Source: Luteitalea sp. (GTDB lineage Bacteria; Acidobacteriota; Vicinamibacteria; Vicinamibacterales; CAVVIG01). Taken from it: a stretch of DNA of 32,102 nucleotides. Below, one piece after another: positions 1-6,938 of the stretch. The stretch lies in assembly GCA_009380045.1 (NCBI GenBank), contig WHSN01000029.1:1-32102 (forward strand), written 5' to 3'. Both the position numbers and the translations under genes were made by a program. The notes under the pieces were generated by a model. The model did not search any database and was not told the DNA's origin. It worked only from the letters and a program-made list of their open reading frames with translations. Numbering within the stretch: the first letter of the stretch is position 1; each line of letters starts with the position of its first letter.

Positions 1-85
1 CTACAACGGCTACAAGATCCCGATGATGCGGAATCTCGTGAAGCGGGCGATCCGCGGCACCGCGCAGGCCGCGGTCACGACGTAA
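1..85 (+). CDS. C-terminal end of a probable FAD-binding oxidoreductase subunit (partial)
   Basis: Only the last 27 codons are in the window, read in the frame starting at base 2 and ending at TAA 83-85. The tail contains NGYKIPMMRNLVKRAI. This resembles the C-terminal pattern (N-x-Y-K-x-P/E-x-x-x-x-L-V-x-R-A-L) that I associate with FAD-binding (subunit M, YagS-like) subunits of molybdenum hydroxylases of the xanthine dehydrogenase family. The match is short and from memory, so the family call is tentative; the reading frame itself is convincing. The gene runs in the same direction as the cytochrome b gene 140 bp downstream. It may supply electrons to that gene's product or simply be a neighbour. 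Confidence 0.4.
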   Translation, partial: YNGYKIPMMRNLVKRAIRGTAQAAVTT

Positions 86-120
86 GTTCATGCGCTCGAC
101 CTGGAAGTTGTCGGACACGA

Positions 121-210
121 GTCACAAGTCATAAAATCAGGTCCCGGTCGCCGGTCACAAGACGCCCTGCTCCGAAACCGGGCAGGCGCTTGCGGCCGGT
201 GGCTTGTGAC
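121..210. promoter_or_regulatory. Three copies of the octamer GTCACAAG upstream of the cytochrome b gene
   Basis: The 140-bp gap between the partial gene and the cytochrome b gene holds GTCACAAG at 121-128 and again at 154-161, and its inverse complement CTTGTGAC at 203-210, just before the ribosome binding site. A TAAAAT hexamer at about 132-137 lies between the first two copies. Two direct copies and one inverted copy of an 8-mer in 90 bases suggest an operator. The TGTGAC core is CRP/FNR-like as a half-site, but the spacing is not that of a CRP or FNR site. Regulator unknown. Confidence 0.4.
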
Positions 211-225
211 TAGGGGAGCAGGACA

Positions 226-1065
226 ATGGATTTCCTGACGTGGGGCCGCAACCCGTGGGGGCAAGAGATCCTCACGCACATTTCGTGGGATCTGCTATGG
301 GCGTCGCTGTTCGCGGGGCTGATGTTCCTCGTGGCTCACGCGAGCTACATGATTCTCTCGGCCCATCGCAAGCGCAGCGCCGCCGAGACCGACGCGCTCG
401 AAGGCGCTTACAAGCACCTGCCTGAACGGATCGAGCGCCACACCTTCATGGCCCGGATGTTCCACTGGGTCATGGCGGCCTCGATGTTCGTCCTGCTCTT
501 CACCGCCTTCCTGCCAATCGCCGGCGTGCGGTTCGCGTGGGTGGAATGGCACTGGATTGCCGGCCTGGTGCTGACCGGGTCGATCATCTACCACATCATT
601 CACGCCACCTTCTTTCTCGACTTCTGGTCGATTTGGATCGGCCCGAAGGACATCCCGGAGTTCAAAGCCGAGATGCTCCGCGAGATCGGTCACGACGTGC
701 CGGGCCCGAAATCGGGCAAGTATCCGCTCGGCAACCGGCTGTATCACATGGCTATCCTGGTCGTCGGCCTCGCCGCCGCGATCTCAGGGATGTTCATGAT
801 GGCCCGTGTCCGGAACCCGCTGTTCACGCGCAACCCCTATCTCCTGACCGACAGCACCTGGGGCTTCACCTACGTGCTTCATGGCGTTGCTGGTGTCGCG
901 CTGGTCGGCCTGGTGATCGCCCACGTGTACTTCGCCGTCCGGCCCGAAAAATGGTGGATCACGAAGAGCATGATTTTCGGTTGGGTGACGCGCCGCCACT
1001 ACCTGGAGCACCACGACCCCGAGCGCTGGAAGGCCCGCGGTAAGGCGTCAGCGGCGCGCTCGTGA
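226..1065 (+). CDS. Membrane cytochrome b (formate dehydrogenase gamma / cytochrome b561 type)
   Basis: The 279-aa integral membrane protein most resembles cytochrome b subunits of respiratory formate dehydrogenase and thiosulfate reductase, which pass electrons from a peripheral oxidoreductase to quinone. Hydrophobic segments lie at about residues 21-45, 79-100, 108-132, 171-193 and 213-238. Histidines in or beside the helices are likely heme b ligands: H80 (MFHWV), H109, H123/H126 (YHIIHATFF), H174, H219 and H233 (IAHVYF). The ATG at 226 is preceded by AGGGGAG at 212-218. The stop codon overlaps the GTG of the next gene (GTGA), so the two are translationally coupled. No molybdopterin or iron-sulfur subunit lies downstream; the catalytic partner should be upstream of the window. 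The cytochrome b family call is firm, the enzyme partner is not. Confidence 0.85.
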   Translation: MDFLTWGRNPWGQEILTHISWDLLWASLFAGLMFLVAHASYMILSAHRKRSAAETDALEGAYKHLPERIERHTFMARMFHWVMAASMFVLLFTAFLPIAGVRFAWVEWHWIAGLVLTGSIIYHIIHATFFLDFWSIWIGPKDIPEFKAEMLREIGHDVPGPKSGKYPLGNRLYHMAILVVGLAAAISGMFMMARVRNPLFTRNPYLLTDSTWGFTYVLHGVAGVALVGLVIAHVYFAVRPEKWWITKSMIFGWVTRRHYLEHHDPERWKARGKASAARS

Positions 1066-1496
1066 GCACGACGCCGGCCGATCTCGCGGAGGCGCGCGTC
1101 CAGCTCAACTCCCGGTGTGACGCGATCGAAGAGTGTTACGAATTCATGCTCGCCTACGCGGGCCAGGGGCTGGCGTCTGAGCCCGGCGAAGGGGCCGCCA
1201 GCCAGATTCGCGATTTCCTGAAGAAGTGCGACGGGGCCCTCACCGGCCTCGCGCAGTTCATCACCGGCTTTGTCGGGCGCCTCGAGGTCGAATCGATGGC
1301 GCCCTACGCCGCGTTCATGGCGGTGATTGAGCGCGACGCGAAGGACGCCCAGGCTGCCGTGCAGATCGTTCTGGCCCAGCCGTCCATCAGCTCACAGCTG
1401 GTCGACAATCTGAATGCGTCGATCCACCTGCGTGCGCTGCTCACCGACCTCTTCCTGATCGACGAAATTCTCAAGAGTCACAGGCGAGCCGACTAG
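1062..1496 (+). CDS. Unknown 144-aa helical protein coupled to the cytochrome b gene
   Basis: I do not recognise this family. It starts at GTG 1062, and the GTGA overlap with the cytochrome b stop codon makes this start very likely. The protein is soluble-looking, with no signal peptide or membrane segment, and is predominantly helical with amphipathic stretches (about 6-35, 46-75, 78-107, 110-140), like a helical bundle. It has three cysteines (C19, C25, C56); C19 and C25 sit one to two helical turns apart, so metal or redox binding is possible but unproven. The position between a membrane cytochrome b and an MTHFR-like protein suggests an accessory or small electron-transfer or assembly subunit. 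That role is inference from position only. Confidence 0.75.
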   Translation: MSTTPADLAEARVQLNSRCDAIEECYEFMLAYAGQGLASEPGEGAASQIRDFLKKCDGALTGLAQFITGFVGRLEVESMAPYAAFMAVIERDAKDAQAAVQIVLAQPSISSQLVDNLNASIHLRALLTDLFLIDEILKSHRRAD

Positions 1497-1511
1497 GCTC
1501 GGCGCGGCCAG

Positions 1512-2366
1512 GTGCCTCCCCCCGATTTCCTGACGGCGCTCGGTTCGGGCGCCAACGTCTTTGCCGCCGAGCTGCGGCCGCCGCGGGCGGAGCTGGCGAC
1601 GAGCGAAGGCATGGACGCGTGGATCGACACCTACCATGCGGTGCGGCGCCTCACCCGCGAAGGAACCTACGTCTTCCTCACCGACAGCGCAGTCGGCGCA
1701 GAGGAAGAGGACAACCTTCGCCACCTGGTCACGAATCTCGGCACGGACGTGCCGCGCGAGCGGATCGTGCCCTTTCTGACGACCAAGCACTCGCGCGAGT
1801 TCTGCCTGTCCTACGCCGACCGCGCCCACCAGCACGGCTTCCCGGCGCTGGTGGTGCTCGGCGGGGACAAGTCGGTCGGTACTCCGCGGTGCGTCGAGCA
1901 TGCCTGGCAATTGCGCCAGGCGCTTCACGAGCGCGATCACATCCTGTCACTCGGCGGCTGGGCGAATCCGCATGCCCATGCCGAACGTCAGGTGGACTAC
2001 CTCGCCGGACCCGATTTCCACGCCGAGTTCTTCCTCACCCAGGTCGTCAGCCATCATCAGATCGACGCGGTCCGCCGGTTCATCGACGCGGCCGCCCGAC
2101 GACGAGTGCCGCTGCCCGGCGTGTTCGGCGTCTTCTTCTACAGGAGCGCCAACCCGCGGACGTTGACCGCCCTGAACAGCTTCCTGCCGGTTCCGGCCGA
2201 AGGATTGACCAGGGAGTTCGGCGCCGGCGCGACACCAGAGGAGATATGCGCGCGCACGCTGCGCGCGCTGCTCGACGCTGGAGCGCGACATTTCTACATC
2301 AGCAATCTGCCCATCGGCCGCGCCCAGTCGGTGCTCGACTCGATTCTCGAGCGGGCCGGACTTTGA
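1512..2366 (+). CDS. Methylenetetrahydrofolate reductase-like flavoprotein
   Basis: The 284-aa protein has the single TIM-barrel domain layout of MetF-type reductases, which are FAD enzymes converting 5,10-methylene- to 5-methyl-tetrahydrofolate. Visible landmarks are E20 in FAAELRPP (the position of the catalytic Glu in the FEFFPP motif of MetF), a GGD segment at 117-119, the NPHAH segment at 152-156, and FFLTQVV at 173-179 (the ITQFFF strand of MetF) followed by PGVFGVFF at 202-209 (PGIMPI in MetF). It is far from classical MetF in sequence, so the substrate may differ. The start is GTG 1512, 15 bases after the previous stop, with no strong Shine-Dalgarno sequence, so it is probably translated from the same transcript as the cytochrome b. 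Context suggests a folate one-carbon redox reaction linked to the membrane. Confidence 0.75.
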   Translation: MPPPDFLTALGSGANVFAAELRPPRAELATSEGMDAWIDTYHAVRRLTREGTYVFLTDSAVGAEEEDNLRHLVTNLGTDVPRERIVPFLTTKHSREFCLSYADRAHQHGFPALVVLGGDKSVGTPRCVEHAWQLRQALHERDHILSLGGWANPHAHAERQVDYLAGPDFHAEFFLTQVVSHHQIDAVRRFIDAAARRRVPLPGVFGVFFYRSANPRTLTALNSFLPVPAEGLTREFGAGATPEEICARTLRALLDAGARHFYISNLPIGRAQSVLDSILERAGL

Positions 2367-2408
2367 ACCGAGCACCTAGAGCGCCTTCGATCTGCCGTAG
2401 CAGTCTTT

Positions 2409-2436
2409 CATCACGAAGGCACGAAGGAACACGAAG
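2409..2436. repeat. CACGAAGG tandem element between convergent genes
   Basis: The 78-bp gap between the MTHFR-like gene and the convergent SDR gene carries CACGAAGG at 2412-2419, again directly at 2420-2427, and CACGAAG at 2430-2436. The 11-mer CATCACGAAGG at 2409-2419 recurs exactly at 25526-25536, also in a convergent gap. A GCCTTCG at 2383-2389 could pair with CGAAGGC at 2414-2420, with a 24-nt loop. It looks like a short interspersed repeat placed at gene ends. Confidence 0.5.
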
Positions 2437-2444
2437 TGTCCGAT

Positions 2445-3197
2445 TCACCGCACGTGTCTGCCGCCGTCCACCCGGATGGTCTCGCCGGTGATGAAGTCGC
2501 TGTCGAGGAGCGCCAGCACCGCCTTGGCGATCTCGATCTCCCCACCCCATCGACCGAGCGGTGTCGCGGTCTCCACCGCCCGGTGTTCCTCACTCGTGGT
2601 CCCAGGGGGAGCGACGATCGGACCCGGGGCAATCGCGTTCACCAGCACGTGGTCCGGCGCCAGCTCCAGCGCCAGCGCCTCGGTGAGCGCAATCACTCCC
2701 GCTTTCGCCACGTAGTACGGCAGAAAGCCCCGATACCGCGGCCGCCCGCTCTTTGCCAGCCAGTCGCTGAAGTTGATGATCCGCCCGCCCCCCTGCGCGC
2801 GCATGTGCGGGACGGCCGCCTGCGCGCAGAGAAATGACGATCGCAGATCGACGTTGGCCGACGCCGCCCAATCGTCGTCGGTCAACTCGTCGAACGGGCG
2901 GGCAGCATACACCGACGCCATCTGAATGAGTATGTCGAGTCGGCCGAACGACGCCACGGTGCTCGCGACCAGCGCTCTGCACGCGTCCGGGGACGTCAGA
3001 TCGGCCTGAAACGACTGACCGTTTGCTCCCAGCGCCCGAACGCGCGCGACGGCGAGATCCGCCTCGGTCTTCGAGCGCGAATACGACAGCGCCACGTTGA
3101 CGCCGCGCCGGGCCAGCTCCTCGGCGACGACGGCGCCAATGCGTTTGGCGCCGGTGATCAGGGCAACCGTGTTGTGAAGATTCAATCGGCTTGGCAT
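2445..3197 (-). CDS. SDR family oxidoreductase, pteridine-reductase-like
   Basis: The 250-aa protein is a classical-length short-chain dehydrogenase/reductase. The cofactor loop is TGAKRIG (15-21), where an Arg replaces the usual middle Gly of TGxxxGxG; pteridine reductases of the PTR1/FolM kind show TGxxxRxG. Here the loop is one residue shorter. The catalytic set is S144 (NFSDW), Y161 and K165 (YYVAK); PGP at 191-193 follows the NAIA strand. The SDW motif is again pteridine-reductase-like. The start is taken as ATG 3197; a longer reading from 3302 would overlap the divergent gene. A TTG at codon 5 is an alternative start, because TATAAT overlaps the ATG and would place a promoter start just after it. 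A pteridine or folate substrate would fit the convergent MTHFR-like neighbour, but that is inference. Confidence 0.85.
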   Translation of the reverse strand: MPSRLNLHNTVALITGAKRIGAVVAEELARRGVNVALSYSRSKTEADLAVARVRALGANGQSFQADLTSPDACRALVASTVASFGRLDILIQMASVYAARPFDELTDDDWAASANVDLRSSFLCAQAAVPHMRAQGGGRIINFSDWLAKSGRPRYRGFLPYYVAKAGVIALTEALALELAPDHVLVNAIAPGPIVAPPGTTSEEHRAVETATPLGRWGGEIEIAKAVLALLDSDFITGETIRVDGGRHVR

Positions 3198-3224
3198 TAT
3201 ATCGGACAACTTCGGAGGGCCTCG

Positions 3225-4124
3225 ATGCCGGAGAACGTCGGTTTCATTGGACTTGGCGTGATGGGGCGGCCAATGGCCGGGCATCTCGTCTCGCGTGGTC
3301 ACGCGGTGACTGTTTACAACCGCAGCCGGGGGCCGGTTGACGCGCTCGTCGACGCCGGAGCCACCGCCGCCGCCGGTATCGCCGATCTGGCGCGGCGGAC
3401 CACGATCGTCATCACGATGCTGCCGGATACACCGGACGTCGAAGCGGTGCTCGGCGGGCCCGGGGGGGTGGTGGCGGCGATCTCGCCCGGATCGATCGTG
3501 ATCGACATGAGCAGCATCTCGCCGGTGGCCACACGCCGGCTGGCGTCGATGGTTGCCGAGAAGGGTGCGGTGATGCTCGACGCGCCGGTGAGCGGCGGAG
3601 AGATCGGCGCCATCGGCGCATCGCTGTCAATCATGGTTGGCGGCGACGCGGGAGCGTTCGCGCGCGTCAAGCCGTTGCTCGAATGCATGGGGAGCCCGCA
3701 GCGCATCGTCCACGTCGGGATCGAGCCCGGATCCGGACAGGTCTGCAAGGTCGCCAACCAGATCGCGATCGGCGGAGCGCTCGCCGGGGTCAGCGAGGCG
3801 TTCGCGCTGGCGCGGAAAGTGGGCGTCGACGTGACGCGCGTGCGCGAGGCGCTGCTCGGCGGATTTGCGTCGAGCCGGGTGCTGGAGGTGCACGGCGAAC
3901 GGATGATCAAGGGGAACTACGCGCCTGGATTCAGGGCCAGGCTGTACGAGAAGGACCTGCGGCTCGCCAACGAGCTCGCCGCCGCTCACGACGTCCCGAT
4001 TCCATCGACCCGCGTCGTGGCGCAGTTGGTCGGGGCGCTGGTCGACAACGGGGGCGCCGAGCTCGATTATTCCGCGGTGGCGACGGTCGTCTTCGAACGA
4101 GCAGGTCTGCCGCCCCAGGGATGA
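3225..4124 (+). CDS. Tartronate semialdehyde reductase / 3-hydroxyisobutyrate dehydrogenase family
   Basis: The 299-aa beta-hydroxyacid dehydrogenase has an N-terminal Rossmann fold with GLGVMG (9-14) and NR at 32-33. It then carries DMSSISP (94-100), the substrate-binding DAPVSGGE (119-126), the catalytic lysine K175 in CKVANQ, and a C-terminal helical domain with the conserved KD pair at 243-244. The DMSSISP and SGGE wording is closest to 2-hydroxy-3-oxopropionate reductase (GarR/GlxR), which reduces tartronate semialdehyde to glycerate. 3-hydroxyisobutyrate dehydrogenase remains possible. The ATG 3225 is chosen because CGGAGGG at 3213-3219 sits just before it and the Rossmann strand begins at residue 4. 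It is divergent from the SDR gene with only 27 bp between start codons. Glycerate production would feed the serine genes downstream. Confidence 0.85.
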   Translation: MPENVGFIGLGVMGRPMAGHLVSRGHAVTVYNRSRGPVDALVDAGATAAAGIADLARRTTIVITMLPDTPDVEAVLGGPGGVVAAISPGSIVIDMSSISPVATRRLASMVAEKGAVMLDAPVSGGEIGAIGASLSIMVGGDAGAFARVKPLLECMGSPQRIVHVGIEPGSGQVCKVANQIAIGGALAGVSEAFALARKVGVDVTRVREALLGGFASSRVLEVHGERMIKGNYAPGFRARLYEKDLRLANELAAAHDVPIPSTRVVAQLVGALVDNGGAELDYSAVATVVFERAGLPPQG

Positions 4125-4194
4125 ATTCTGCAGACGGCTGCCGCGGCGCACCGCCCACGCAGGTAGGGCCCGCGCCCCGGTTCGGCGCCCGGTG

Positions 4195-4380
4195 TCACGG
4201 CCGGTGCTCGAGCACCTCGAGCAGCTCCCGCAGCGCGGCGATTTCGTTCTCTGCGGAATAGATAATCGCGCGCCGCTCCTGCAGCGTTGGCCGCGACCAG
4301 TCCTCGTGCTCGAGCCGCACGCATCCATCGTCACGAACCTCGACGACGACTGCATCCATCGGTTCCACGTACAGCTTCAT
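4195..4380 (-). CDS. Small unknown protein, 61 aa
   Basis: This short acidic protein is unrecognised. Its N-terminal half looks like beta strands (MKLYVEP, AVVVEVR, CVRLEHEDW). A helix follows from about residue 30 to the end, with leucine-rich, glutamate-rich repeats (AALRELLEVLEH). The start at ATG 4380 is preferred over an upstream ATG at 4539, which would run into the DUF1015 gene. A CACAAT hexamer lies 7 nt before the ATG on this strand and no Shine-Dalgarno sequence is visible. It is divergent from the DUF1015 gene with a 70-bp gap. The compact domain-like layout and non-overlapping position support a real gene. Confidence 0.55.
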   Translation of the reverse strand: MKLYVEPMDAVVVEVRDDGCVRLEHEDWSRPTLQERRAIIYSAENEIAALRELLEVLEHRP

Positions 4381-4434
4381 GCGTCGTATTGTGCACGTCA
4401 CCGTGCCAAAAAGCGCGCGCGGCCGCCCATCGTC

Positions 4435-4440
4435 TATAAT
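4435..4440 (+). promoter_or_regulatory. -10 element of the DUF1015-serA-serC operon
   Basis: A perfect TATAAT ends 10 nt before the ATG at 4451, which predicts transcription start at about 4447 and almost no leader. GAGGG between the box and the ATG could serve as a Shine-Dalgarno sequence only if transcription starts further upstream. No convincing -35 box is visible at the expected distance. Confidence 0.6.
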
Positions 4441-4450
4441 CGAGGGTTCC

Positions 4451-5683
4451 ATGGCGACTCTTTTGCCGTTTCGCGCGCTCCGGCCACGGCCCTCGGACGC
4501 AGCGAGTATCGCGGCGGTTCCGTACGACGTTGTCAGCACCGACGAAGCGCGCGCCCTGGCCGAAGGGAACCCCCTCAGCTTCCTGCGCGTGTCGCGTGCC
4601 GAAATCGAGCTGCCGCCGGATGCAGATGCCTATGCGGACGCGGTCTACGAGCGGGCGGCGCAGAACTTCGCGCGGCTGAAGGATGGGGCGATGACCCTGG
4701 AGTCGGAGCCGAGTGTCTATTTCTATCGGCTCCGGATGGGCGACCATGAGCAACTGGGCATCGCGGCCTGTTTCTCCCTCGACGAGTACGACCGCGACAT
4801 CATCAGGAAGCACGAGCGAACCCGCCGCGACAAGGAGGACGATCGCACGCGGCACATGCTGGCGCTCGGGGCGCAGACCGGACCGGTGTTTCTGACCTAC
4901 CGGGCTTCGGCGGATGTCAACGACATCGCCTCGCGGGTCGTCGCCGGCATGCCACTGGTCGATTTCACCGCCGCTGACGGCGTCCGACACACGATGTGGC
5001 GAACGAACGGCGCCGATCGAGAGGCGCTGGTCCGTGCCTTCGCGCCGATCGAGACGCTCTACATCGCCGATGGCCACCACCGGGCAGCGAGCGCGGCCCG
5101 CGCGAGAGACGACATGCGTGGCCGGGGCGTGAAGGGACAACCGCTCGGCGACGGCGCCGATTTCCATAGCGTGCTGGCGGTCGCATTTCCGCACGACCAG
5201 GTGCAGGTGCTCGCCTACAACCGCGTCGTGAAGGACCTCGGTGGCCGCTCGCCGGAACAGTTCCTGGAGGCGGTCGGCGAGCGCTTCGCGCTTCAACCGG
5301 GGCCGGCGATTCCCGAGCGCCGGGGTGACGTCGCGATGTACCTGGACGGCCGATGGTGGCTGGTGCGGCCGACCACGGCATCGGACCCGTCAGGCGCCAT
5401 CGGTTCGCTCGACGTCAGCGTGCTCCAGGACCACCTGCTCGCGCCGGTGTTGAGCATCGCCGACGTGCGAACCGACAAACGCATCGACTTCGTCGGCGGC
5501 GCGCGCGGCACTGGCGCGCTCGAAAGGCTGGTGGACTCCGGCACGGCGGCCGTGGCGTTCTCACTCTGCCCGGTCAGCGTCGCCGACCTGATGGCAGTGT
5601 CGGACGCCGGAGGAATCATGCCGCCAAAGTCCACCTGGTTCGAGCCGAAGCTGCGGGACGGCCTGCTGATTCATGTCATCTGA
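4451..5683 (+). CDS. DUF1015 family protein, first gene of a serine operon
   Basis: The 410-aa protein matches the DUF1015 family across its length. Conserved-looking blocks are PYDVV (24-28), KHERTRRDKEDDR (120-132), IADGHHR (205-211) and the C-terminal PPKSTWFEPK (391-400). The DGHHR element resembles the signature of ParB/sulfiredoxin-fold nucleotide-using enzymes such as the free serine kinases SerK and SbnI. That hints at phosphoserine or serine-phosphate chemistry, but I cannot align the folds here. The ATG 4451 is chosen because the family begins with a PF-x-A strand right after it; the upstream reading from 4379 would overlap the divergent gene. It is 3 bp from serA, so translation is probably coupled. 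From memory, DUF1015 genes occur next to serA and serC in other phyla as well. Family confident, function unknown. Confidence 0.85.
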   Translation: MATLLPFRALRPRPSDAASIAAVPYDVVSTDEARALAEGNPLSFLRVSRAEIELPPDADAYADAVYERAAQNFARLKDGAMTLESEPSVYFYRLRMGDHEQLGIAACFSLDEYDRDIIRKHERTRRDKEDDRTRHMLALGAQTGPVFLTYRASADVNDIASRVVAGMPLVDFTAADGVRHTMWRTNGADREALVRAFAPIETLYIADGHHRAASAARARDDMRGRGVKGQPLGDGADFHSVLAVAFPHDQVQVLAYNRVVKDLGGRSPEQFLEAVGERFALQPGPAIPERRGDVAMYLDGRWWLVRPTTASDPSGAIGSLDVSVLQDHLLAPVLSIADVRTDKRIDFVGGARGTGALERLVDSGTAAVAFSLCPVSVADLMAVSDAGGIMPPKSTWFEPKLRDGLLIHVI

Positions 5684-5686
5684 TCG

Positions 5687-6898
5687 ATGAAGGTACTGGT
5701 CGCGGACAAGTTCGAGCAGAGCGGCATCGACGGCCTTCGGGCTGCCGGATGCCTGGTGCTCCATCAGCCCGACCTCGACGGCGAGAGCCTGATGGCGGCG
5801 ATCCGTACCAGCGGCGCAGAGGTGCTCGTCGTGCGCGGCACGGTGGTGGCCGCGGCGATGCTCGAGAACGCGAACCTGTCGCTGGTTGTGCGGGCCGGCG
5901 CCGGTTACAACACCATCGACGTGATGGCCGCTTCCCGGCGCGGCATCTACGTCTCCAACTGTCCGGGGAAGAACGCCATCGCTGTTGCGGAGCTCACCTT
6001 CGGCTTGATCCTCGCGCTCGATCGCCGGATCGCGGACAGCGTCGTCGAACTGCGTCACGGCCGATGGAACAAGAAGGACTTCTCGAAAGCCAGGGGGTTG
6101 TACGGCCGGACGCTGGGCCTGCTTGGTTTTGGCAGCATCGCACAGGAAGTGGCGCGCCGCGCCGCCGCCTTCGGCATGCCGGTACTGGTCTGGAGCCGCA
6201 GGTTCTCGACGCAGCCGCCGGCCGCTGAGGCCGGCCCGGGGATCCAGGTCGTCGCATCACCGGAAGAGCTGGCCGAGCGCGCAGACGTTCTCAGCGTGCA
6301 CCTCGCGCTGACGCCGGACACGCGCGGCCTTGTCAACGCGTCGCTCCTCGGGCGCCTCAAGCCCGGCTCGTACGTGATCAACACGGCGCGCGGAGAGATT
6401 GTGGATCAGGCCGCACTCGAGCTCGTGATTCGCGAGCGCGGCATCCGTGCGGGTCTCGACGTGTTTGCCGGTGAGCCATCAGCCGCGACGGCGGCGTTCA
6501 AGCCGCCGATCGTGTCGCTGCCGAACGTGTACGGGACGCATCATGTGGGAGCGTCGACCGAGCAGGCCCAGGAAGCGATTGCGGCCGAAGCGGTGCGCGT
6601 CATCGCGACCTACAAGAACAGCGGGAAAGTACCGAATGTGGTGAACCTGGCGAAGAAGACACCAGCCACCCACATGCTGATTGCCCGTCACCTGGACCGC
6701 CCGGGCGTCCTCGCGCATGTGTTCGACCGGTTGCGCGGCGCAGGCATCAACGTCCAGGAAACCGAGAACGTCATCTTTGAGGGTGCCGAGGCTGCGGTTG
6801 CGAGAATCAATCTCGACGCCGCGCCCCCGCACGGCCTGCTCCTCTCGATTCGGAGCGGCAACGACCATATTCTGGATCTGCAGGTGGTGCAGATCTGA
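5687..6898 (+). CDS. serA: D-3-phosphoglycerate dehydrogenase SerA
   Basis: The 403-aa NAD-dependent dehydrogenase oxidises 3-phosphoglycerate to 3-phosphohydroxypyruvate, the first step of serine synthesis in the cytoplasm. The nucleotide-binding loop is GFGSIA (147-152). The catalytic residues are R235 (NTARGEIVD), E263 (FAGEP) and H286 (THHVGAST). A C-terminal ACT domain occupies about 327-403 (ARHLDRPGVLAHVFDRL), the usual site of serine feedback control. The length is that of the E. coli-type enzyme, without the extra ASB domain of longer forms. ATG 5687 follows the DUF1015 stop by 3 bp and has no Shine-Dalgarno sequence of its own, which suggests coupling. serC follows 40 bp downstream. 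Confidence 0.95.
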   Translation: MKVLVADKFEQSGIDGLRAAGCLVLHQPDLDGESLMAAIRTSGAEVLVVRGTVVAAAMLENANLSLVVRAGAGYNTIDVMAASRRGIYVSNCPGKNAIAVAELTFGLILALDRRIADSVVELRHGRWNKKDFSKARGLYGRTLGLLGFGSIAQEVARRAAAFGMPVLVWSRRFSTQPPAAEAGPGIQVVASPEELAERADVLSVHLALTPDTRGLVNASLLGRLKPGSYVINTARGEIVDQAALELVIRERGIRAGLDVFAGEPSAATAAFKPPIVSLPNVYGTHHVGASTEQAQEAIAAEAVRVIATYKNSGKVPNVVNLAKKTPATHMLIARHLDRPGVLAHVFDRLRGAGINVQETENVIFEGAEAAVARINLDAAPPHGLLLSIRSGNDHILDLQVVQI

Positions 6899-6938
6899 AC
6901 GGCGGCCACGACATGGTGGCGCACTTCGAGGAGCTCGA

